In this document: positions 21,529 through 25,637 of the stretch, piece by piece
Layout of the letters: the number at the start of each line of letters is the position of its first letter
Position numbering within the stretch: position 1 is the stretch's first letter
Source: a virus
DNA length: 25,637 nt
IMG/VR virus record: IMGVR_UViG_3300025009_001472
Location: 1 to 25,637 of that record
Reading direction: 5' to 3' (one strand)
Made by a program: the position numbers and the translations under genes
Notes under the pieces: generated by a model
The model's input: only the letters and a program-made list of their open reading frames with translations
The model's database searches: none
Told to the model about the DNA's origin: nothing

Positions 21529-21968
21529 ATCCACGCGAACTCATCCTCGGCATCCTCAAAAACCACCGGAGCCGCGATACCCGCATCAAACGCAATGCCC
21601 TCGTCTCCCGCGTCGTGTTCCTGCTCCTTGAAGCCGACGAGATAGACAATCTCGAATATAGCCACTTCCTCTCAGATAGCCGTTCCGAGGAACACTGGGA
21701 TAGAAAGGTACGCAAATGGATCGAGGAGTTGCGCCTGACCAACGAGGGCTGCTATATCTTCGCCACCTCCGGCGACGGCGGCGGTTATTGGCTCGGGACC
21801 CGGCAGGAGGTGGATGAGGTGACTTTGGAGACGCTGGCGAAGGCGGAGCGCATGAAGCATAATGCCTACGAGCAGCGTCGCCTCGCCAAACTGCCCGTGC
21901 CGAAGCCGGTGCAGGTACAATTACCTCTTGAAATTGTGGAAGGAGCTCAAGATGTTTACAACCGATAA
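21525..21968 (+). CDS. Winged-helix-type phage protein with GYWLG motif
   Basis: 147 aa, ATGA overlap with the upstream gene. Residues about 20-70 are helical (LVSRVVFLLLEADE..DRKVRKWIEELRLTNEG). Then comes the wing-like hairpin CYIFATSGDGGGYWLGTRQE and a C-terminal helix RMKHNAYEQRRLAKLP. The R/K-IeELR...I.S...GGYWL layout is shared by phage winged-helix proteins that usually sit in replication operons. DNA binding is likely; the target is unknown. Confidence 0.7.
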   Translation: MNPRELILGILKNHRSRDTRIKRNALVSRVVFLLLEADEIDNLEYSHFLSDSRSEEHWDRKVRKWIEELRLTNEGCYIFATSGDGGGYWLGTRQEVDEVTLETLAKAERMKHNAYEQRRLAKLPVPKPVQVQLPLEIVEGAQDVYNR

Positions 21969-22275
21969 ACAGAAGAACAGAATGAGGGGCGCCGTCGCCC
22001 GCCTCAATCTCTACAACCCCACGAGCAAGAAGTTCAGCCCTGCCAACTTTGACGTCTCGCGCCCGGATTGGAATGGCGGCAAGGTGCATCTGGTCAGGAT
22101 GTCGGGCGACAAGGCATATCGCCTCATCGAAATGGGTTATACCGTTAGTCCGGCGGCAGACCAGTCCACGCGTGCACAACCAAGACCACGGCGCGTCCCT
22201 CTCCAAAAACTCGAAATCGACAATGCCGTGGGCATGAACGGCAAGTTGACACCGTGGCCGTGGCCGAAGAAATGA
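21952..22275 (+). CDS. 107-aa basic protein, unknown function
   Basis: Start at the ATG at 21952 (AAGGAG 6 nt upstream), overlapping the previous gene by 17 nt. Basic N-terminus (TDKQKNRMRGAVARLNLYNP), a central segment KVHLVRMSGDKAYRLIEMGY, and a Pro/Arg-rich tail ending in PWPWPKK (from a short GTGGCC repeat). May bind nucleic acid because of its charge. Confidence 0.65.
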   Translation: MFTTDKQKNRMRGAVARLNLYNPTSKKFSPANFDVSRPDWNGGKVHLVRMSGDKAYRLIEMGYTVSPAADQSTRAQPRPRRVPLQKLEIDNAVGMNGKLTPWPWPKK

Positions 22276-22334
22276 TCCCCCTCACTCTCGACCTCAATTC
22301 CCTCCTCCCCGCCTACAAGTCCGATGCCCCGTAA
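22272..22334 (+). CDS. 20-aa coupling mini-ORF before VRR-NUC
   Basis: ATGA overlap with the preceding gene; encodes MIPLTLDLNSLLPAYKSDAP. Its end overlaps the VRR-NUC start by 11 nt, and that gene has no good ribosome site of its own, so the mini-ORF may serve to deliver ribosomes to it. Confidence 0.4.
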   Translation: MIPLTLDLNSLLPAYKSDAP

Positions 22335-22650
22335 ACTAGCTTACCAGCCTAAGCGCGCCGACGCCAATCAACCCCGGGTTGTCGCCGCCCTCCGCGCTGC
22401 GGGAGCGAAAGTGTGTCACCTCCATGCTGTCGGAGGCGGTTGCCCAGATCTGCTCGTGGCGTTCCGTGGCCGCTGGGTTCTCATCGAAGTCAAGGATGGG
22501 GCAAAGCCGCCCTCGGAACGGAGGCTAACGCCCGCGGAGGAAGCATGGCACGAGGAGTTCAGCCAACACGCGCCGGTATACGTTTGCAACGATGTGGACG
22601 AGGCGCTGGCGGCGATTGGGGCAGTGGAATACGATGCTCGCCCAGAGTGA
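22324..22650 (+). CDS. VRR-NUC domain nuclease
   Basis: 108 aa, almost exactly a stand-alone VRR-NUC domain (PD-(D/E)xK superfamily). Visible motifs: CHLHAVGGGCPDLLVAFRGR with PD at 41-42, and WVLIEVKDG with E55 and K57 forming the ExK, then TPAEEAWHEEF. Phage stand-alone members act as structure-specific nucleases, for example on recombination or replication junctions. The catalytic set D42, E55, K57 is present, so activity is plausible. Metal dependence is known for the family. Confidence 0.9.
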   Translation: MPRKLAYQPKRADANQPRVVAALRAAGAKVCHLHAVGGGCPDLLVAFRGRWVLIEVKDGAKPPSERRLTPAEEAWHEEFSQHAPVYVCNDVDEALAAIGAVEYDARPE

Positions 22651-22702
22651 CGCCTTCCGCCTCCTGTTTCGGGACGGGTGTAAGGACGGAGGAGTACTGT
22701 GA
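22634..22702 (+). CDS. 22-aa coupling mini-ORF
   Basis: ATG overlaps the VRR-NUC end; encodes MLAQSDAFRLLFRDGCKDGG.. and stops in a GTGA overlap with the next start. Tentative: the next gene has its own GGAGGAG site. Confidence 0.3.
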   Translation: MLAQSDAFRLLFRDGCKDGGVL

Positions 22703-23043
22703 GTGAATTTAGAAATAGATCGCCCCTTGAACGTCTTGATAAGCCACATGGTCAACAACGACAATGGGTATATCCAGATGATATTTCGGCAGGGGGTGAA
22801 TGTTCGGATTGCGGAGCGGACTATGGAGATGAGGGTTGGGCTGATTTGATCGTACCTGACGATGTTTGGGAAGCAATCAATCCAACTCCGTATCCTGGGG
22901 CAGGAGTATTATGCTGTAACTGCATACTCCGCCGCCTGAAATTCCTGGGCATGGAAGAAGTGCCGATGTATTGGGGTAGTGGCCCATTTTCTAGGACTGG
23001 CGAAACACCATCATGGAAAAAGAGAAACGATGCGCAACCATAG
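22699..23043 (+). CDS. 114-aa zinc-binding phage protein
   Basis: GTG start with GGAGGAG about 5 nt upstream. CSDC (35-38) and CCNC (72-75) frame a conserved-looking stretch (VPDDVWEAINPTPYPGAGVL), the arrangement C..C-(X)n-V.D..W..I..-G-LC..C seen in many unannotated phage proteins. The C-terminus is Gly/Ser/Pro-rich. Base composition is more AT-rich than in neighbours. Function unknown. Confidence 0.75.
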   Translation: MSEFRNRSPLERLDKPHGQQRQWVYPDDISAGGECSDCGADYGDEGWADLIVPDDVWEAINPTPYPGAGVLCCNCILRRLKFLGMEEVPMYWGSGPFSRTGETPSWKKRNDAQP

Positions 23044-23158
23044 CGGCCTCCCCGCGGCCTGCGCGGGATGCATGCTCATCGCGATTTCCATTCTTCTTTT
23101 TGTTCTATGCATCCTGTTATTCGCGGCTTCGATATGGTACGCCGGGGCGGGGGCGTGA
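23030..23158 (+). CDS. 42-aa single-pass membrane protein
   Basis: ATG at 23030 (AGAGAAA upstream), overlapping the previous gene by 14 nt. One hydrophobic helix from about residue 14 to 36 (CMLIAISILLFVLCILLFAA) and a short tail. Role unknown; a similar one-helix protein ends the other small-gene operon (13806-13958). Confidence 0.65.
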   Translation: MRNHSGLPAACAGCMLIAISILLFVLCILLFAASIWYAGAGA

Positions 23159-23184
23159 CGGTGGCGAGATAGATTATGTTAGGA

Positions 23185-23236
23185 TATAATTTGCTCATCA
23201 CAAAAAAGCACTCGCGCGGTGTAAGCCGCCGAGTGC
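23185..23236 (+). promoter_or_regulatory. TATAAT box and hairpin upstream of the GIY-YIG gene
   Basis: A perfect TATAAT at 23185-23190 without a good -35. Downstream, 23208-23236 folds as a 7+4-bp stem with one bulged base (GCACTCG / CGAGTGC outside). Read leftward the hairpin is followed by TTTTTT (23207-23202), so it also has terminator form on the minus strand, although no leftward gene is visible to its right. Confidence 0.5.
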
Positions 23237-23262
23237 GTGGCTCAACAAAGAGGATGTCGAGC

Positions 23263-23721
23263 ATGAGCATTTTACCATCAGAATTCCAAAAAATCCTTCA
23301 AAGCGAACATATTGTTTTATCTGATCTCCTCGAAAAGATAACCGGTATTTACGGCATAAGAAATCTCGAAACAAAAAGGGTTTATGTTGGTCAATCAATC
23401 AATATTCTCGCACGCATATTGGATCATACTAACAAACTTCATAATCGAAGACATCCCTGTCTCCGACTTCAAGATGACGTGGATATATTTGGTCTTCGAG
23501 TTTTTGAGGCCTATCTCATTGATGCGCCCGTCCAAAAACGACACCTTCTGTATCTTGAATCTCAAACTATTTGCAATATTCTAAATCAAGGAGGAAGTGT
23601 TTATAATTCTAGTTGGTCTTTTTGTCATCCCCTTCACGAAAAATTTTATTTGAAATATAAGGAAACCGCAAAAATTGGATATAAAAAGGACAACTCACCC
23701 CTCCCTAATATGCCTAAATGA
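23263..23721 (+). CDS. Free-standing GIY-YIG endonuclease
   Basis: 152 aa from the ATG at 23263 (AGAGG 9 nt upstream; ATGs at 23254 and 23176 are less likely, the latter lying upstream of the hairpin). Motifs: GIYGI (28-32), then YVGQS (41-45), R51, H55 and the catalytic glutamate in LLYLESQ (E99), followed by a C-terminal CNILNQGGSVYN. This is the full set of the GIY-YIG nuclease domain. The gene is strongly AT-rich relative to its neighbours and has its own leader, as expected for a mobile homing-type endonuclease. I see no intron. Confidence 0.9.
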   Translation: MSILPSEFQKILQSEHIVLSDLLEKITGIYGIRNLETKRVYVGQSINILARILDHTNKLHNRRHPCLRLQDDVDIFGLRVFEAYLIDAPVQKRHLLYLESQTICNILNQGGSVYNSSWSFCHPLHEKFYLKYKETAKIGYKKDNSPLPNMPK

Positions 23722-23734
23722 TGTCAGGAAGGCT

Positions 23735-23770
23735 TTTGGCAGGGTTTGGCAGTAAAATAAGATATGGCAG
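23735..23770 (+). promoter_or_regulatory. TTTGGCAG direct repeats and -10-like box
   Basis: TTTGGCAG occurs at 23735-23742 and 23745-23752 (10 bp apart, one helical turn); TGGCAG recurs at 23765-23770. TAAAAT (23753-23758) lies between, 5 nt before the ATG at 23764. No good -35. The layout suggests a site where an activator or autoregulator binds. Confidence 0.4.
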
Positions 23771-24132
23771 ATGCTACAAAGCATTTACTCGACGAATTGC
23801 GCAAAATTGTCATACAAAAACGAGGCAAGGATGAGAGCCTTACCGAGACTTGCAAGAGGGTTGCAAGTGAACTTGGGAAAACTCTTGACCCCCCCCGCAC
23901 TTGGTCGGCGAGTTACTTTCTTTCTCTTTTGAATGGGACAGTCGCATTGAATAGCCGCTATGTCAAAACAGCAATAAAAAGATATTTGAACGGGAACAAG
24001 AGACGCCAATATCCCGATACTATCACCATCCGCTACCCCCCAATCGACGGCAAGCCCGACCCCCGCCGCGCCCGCGCGCTGTCCCTGAGCATGGAGCAGA
24101 GGCGCGAGAGATTAGATAAGGAGTCCACATGA
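23764..24132 (+). CDS. 122-aa HTH-like protein
   Basis: No clear ribosome site, but a -10-like box 5 nt before the ATG, so possibly leaderless. Residues about 27-75 (ETCKRVASELGKTLDPPRTW, then SASYFLSLLNGTVALNSRYV) have the two-helix plus SxxYFxxLLNG pattern of XRE-type HTH domains (like the S-YLS-LENG of that family). A basic C-terminus follows. It overlaps the next gene by ATGA. Probably a regulator of the rightmost genes and perhaps of itself through the TTTGGCAG repeats. Confidence 0.6.
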   Translation: MADATKHLLDELRKIVIQKRGKDESLTETCKRVASELGKTLDPPRTWSASYFLSLLNGTVALNSRYVKTAIKRYLNGNKRRQYPDTITIRYPPIDGKPDPRRARALSLSMEQRRERLDKEST

Positions 24133-24497
24133 ACGGAATGCTTTACCGAGACGAGCTGGTTGCGGAGGCGCTGGGCTTCCGAGAACTTAGTCCTGACTGG
24201 ATGCTCCGGGACGGGGACGATAGAATTTACAGAAAGTCAGCGCTTTGCTTCTGCTCCGAGGCCACCCCCGAAACGGAGTGGATGTGCATTGAGCATATTC
24301 GGTTTTTTGAACAGGATGAATGGGATAGGTTCAAAGCGGCATTGCTAAAAATCCTGTGCGAGTCTCAGCCCACCATTTATCCCGAAGATGCAACGATTGA
24401 ATTATGGCTTCGCTTTGGACTGAACCGTCCCGGCGACCTCGCCAACGCCATCGCCGATGTGAAACAGGCCGAGGAGGTCAAGAGTGAGACTTCTTGA
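24129..24497 (+). CDS. 122-aa protein with phage ABA-sandwich-like start
   Basis: ATGA overlap with the HTH-like gene. N-terminus YRDELVAEALGFRELSPDWM resembles the 111-aa product at 20835. A middle acidic segment (CSEATPETEWMC..) and helices follow; RFGLNRPGDLANAIADVKQA ends the protein. Likely a paralogue of unknown function. Confidence 0.65.
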   Translation: MNGMLYRDELVAEALGFRELSPDWMLRDGDDRIYRKSALCFCSEATPETEWMCIEHIRFFEQDEWDRFKAALLKILCESQPTIYPEDATIELWLRFGLNRPGDLANAIADVKQAEEVKSETS

Positions 24498-24963
24498 TAT
24501 ATGGTATCGGACGCTCGGACACCCACAACGTGCCCTGCGGGTAGAAAAACAATCTGATGGGTGGCGGTTCTGGTATCACGACAAAGATCTGAAGCGCCGC
24601 GAAGTCAGCCAGCCAATCACGGAGGAATTGGCGCAATTCCTGATTGAGACGTTTCAACTGGTTCAATGGAAGCGGGCCGAGACCGCCGCGGAGTTTGAGG
24701 AACTTAGAATTATGATTGGCCCGTATCCTGATTTGCTGGAGGAGCAAAAATATGAACGTCGCTACATAGTTGGTATAGGAGATATCGTAATGACCACCAG
24801 AGGGAAAGGCCATGTGGTTGGTTTCAATAAGTTTGTCCCTCCCGGCTTCTACTGGGGCGAGAAGACTCGTATCGACGGCATCTATGTGACCATTGAGGGA
24901 AACACGATAGAGTTACAACCCAATGAAATCCTAGAAGTAATTCGGGAAGCCGAAGATGTCTGA
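24484..24963 (+). CDS. 159-aa protein with C-terminal SH3-like segment
   Basis: GTG start at 24484 with GAGGAGGT upstream, overlapping the previous gene by 14 nt. The N-terminal half is alpha/beta and basic (WRFWYHDKDLKRREVSQPIT). From about residue 97 GDIVMTTRGKGHVVGF and IDGIYVTIEGNTIELQPNEI form an SH3/KOW-like barrel pattern (GDxV..T.G.G.V.G). Such segments bind nucleic acid or proteins. Function unknown. Confidence 0.65.
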   Translation: MRLLDIWYRTLGHPQRALRVEKQSDGWRFWYHDKDLKRREVSQPITEELAQFLIETFQLVQWKRAETAAEFEELRIMIGPYPDLLEEQKYERRYIVGIGDIVMTTRGKGHVVGFNKFVPPGFYWGEKTRIDGIYVTIEGNTIELQPNEILEVIREAEDV

Positions 24964-25132
24964 CCTCACGCACCGCACCGACACCGCCCTCGCCGCTGTC
25001 CGTCTCTTGGCCGCAGTCAAGGTCTCACCGATAGCTCGCATCGAAGCCCTCGAAACCGTGCAGGAGGAGATTGAAAAGCTACTGGCGCAACTGGACGACG
25101 GCGAGGAGATCGAGGAGGATGACGTCGGCTGA
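24956..25132 (+). CDS. 58-aa acidic helical protein
   Basis: Overlaps the previous stop by 8 nt. One long helix (ARIEALETVQEEIEKLLAQL) with an acidic tail (DDGEEIEEDDVG). Probably a small coiled-coil adaptor. No family recognised. Confidence 0.6.
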   Translation: MSDLTHRTDTALAAVRLLAAVKVSPIARIEALETVQEEIEKLLAQLDDGEEIEEDDVG

Positions 25133-25195
25133 TCTCGTCCTCACCCTTCGGCGCGGGAGCATCCTATCCACCACCTAACCCAGGAGTGTACTGCG

Positions 25196-25243
25196 ATGTC
25201 AAGCTACCTCTCAAATAGCTCCTGCGCCGCAAGGCGTGGATGA
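25196..25243 (+). CDS. 15-aa mini-ORF, first of an ATGA chain
   Basis: ATG with AGGAG about 11 nt upstream; encodes MSSYLSNSSCAARRG and ends in an ATGA overlap with the next ORF. The chain of exact ATGA overlaps is the only support. Bases 25133-25195 hold no gene that I can see. Confidence 0.3.
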   Translation: MSSYLSNSSCAARRG

Positions 25244-25332
25244 TACACGCCCACATGAGCCTGGTAATTCCCGCCGGCCCGCCCAACGAGTGGTGTGAGA
25301 TGCAGGCGGGAGGTTGCAGGCAAATACTATGA
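25240..25332 (+). CDS. 30-aa mini-ORF, second of an ATGA chain
   Basis: Encodes MIHAHMSLVIPAGPPNEWCE.. and overlaps both neighbours by ATGA. Its short length and lack of a ribosome site leave it tentative; it may couple translation to the membrane protein. Confidence 0.35.
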   Translation: MIHAHMSLVIPAGPPNEWCEMQAGGCRQIL

Positions 25333-25574
25333 ACCGCCCCAATGACCGCCAGCTCTGGCAGAAAGAGGACTACATGAACCGTTGGAGAAACAACCGCCTT
25401 CGCGATTGGGCACGCATCGCTTTCCTACTTGTCATGGGCTATCTCATCTTCGTCCTGGTCATCGTCCAGATCGAGTTACCCCCGCTTTACCAGACCCGAG
25501 CCGCCCTCTGTGCGCTGCCGTTCCTGCTGGCCGGTATCATCATGGGCGCAGTGGTGATGCGGGCAAGACACTAG
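25329..25574 (+). CDS. Two-helix membrane protein (holin-like)
   Basis: 81 aa from the ATG at 25329, preferred over a TTG at 25314. It has a basic N-terminal region (NRWRNNRLRDWAR), a first membrane helix (IAFLLVMGYLIFVLVIVQI), a short loop, and a second helix (ALCALPFLLAGIIMGAVVM) ending in RARH. Two helices and a basic start resemble class II holins, but no endolysin is adjacent. It could equally be another small phage membrane protein. Confidence 0.6.
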   Translation: MNRPNDRQLWQKEDYMNRWRNNRLRDWARIAFLLVMGYLIFVLVIVQIELPPLYQTRAALCALPFLLAGIIMGAVVMRARH

Positions 25575-25590
25575 CGATTATTTCCCGGAC

Positions 25591-25618
25591 GCCGGCGGCC
25601 ACCCTTCCTCCCGCCGGC
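25591..25618. terminator. GC-rich hairpin after the membrane-protein gene
   Basis: Perfect 8-bp stem GCCGGCGG / CCGCCGGC with a 12-nt loop, 16 nt past the stop. No U-tract follows, so it may be a factor-dependent terminator, an mRNA-end stabiliser, or chance. Confidence 0.35.
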
Positions 25619-25637
25619 AGAAATGGAAAGACCCTCG

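Noticed and set aside
23202-23236. Terminator for a leftward transcript
   Set aside because: The form is right on the minus strand, but no minus-strand gene is seen to its right; kept only as a note to the GIY-YIG leader.
1-25637. tRNA or rRNA genes
   Set aside because: I saw no cloverleaf with a T-loop consensus or rRNA-like sequence while reading; a tRNA scan was not possible here.

Overview
This window is part of the genome of a double-stranded DNA tailed bacteriophage or prophage. The packaging genes fix this: a complete large terminase and portal, plus very large virion-type proteins. The window also has tightly overlapping small genes (mostly ATGA junctions), a replication-initiator/helicase-loader pair and a phiC31-gp3-like recombination directionality factor. 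The last, together with a divergent promoter pair sharing one operator, suggests a temperate phage or a relative of one. No integrase, repressor of a named family, major capsid, tail or lysis gene is visible, so the genome continues beyond both ends. The promoters are sigma70-like (TTGACA/TATAAT types). Several place the -10 box only 5-9 nt before the start codon, which predicts leaderless or nearly leaderless mRNAs. The host cannot be named from the sequence.

Layout. (1) 1-11459, minus strand: late packaging and virion operon, read right to left: possible small terminase, two mini-ORFs, a Lys/Pro-rich protein with a DTT repeat, an eight-cysteine zinc protein overlapping terL, TerL, portal, a 74-aa protein, a LysM-like Gly-rich protein, and a giant ORF of at least 1559 codons that runs off the left edge. 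(2) 11460-11617: divergent promoter region. (3) 11618-13958, plus strand: a chain of small accessory genes, several joined by a repeated GGAGGCC..AAATGA junction, with a duplicated 71/74-bp hairpin-plus-ribosome-site cassette. (4) 14001-14040: a bidirectional terminator where the small-gene chain meets the next operon. (5) 18611-14018, minus strand: recombination/regulation operon with a 16-copy heptad-repeat protein, small zinc proteins, the directionality-factor homologue and a helix-turn-helix protein. (6) 18612-18717: two strong divergent promoters whose -35 boxes are the two halves of a 17-bp perfect palindrome. (7) 18718-25574, plus strand: small HTH regulator, a structured attenuator-like leader, replication initiator (with origin-like repeats inside its gene), helicase loader, several small DNA-metabolism-type proteins, a VRR-NUC nuclease, an AT-rich free-standing GIY-YIG endonuclease, a second HTH-like protein and a two-helix membrane protein.

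How it may work together (inference): the palindromic operator at 18669-18685 would set the balance between the leftward recombination operon and the rightward replication operon, with the 97-aa HTH protein the obvious candidate ligand. Replication expression would then be gated again by the leader at 19208-19298. That leader can fold either as a long terminator hairpin or as an upstream helix that uses the terminator loop. The initiator would act on repeats inside its own gene, as lambda O does. The late operon is driven from the leaderless promoter at 11466-11494, which lies within an inverted repeat.
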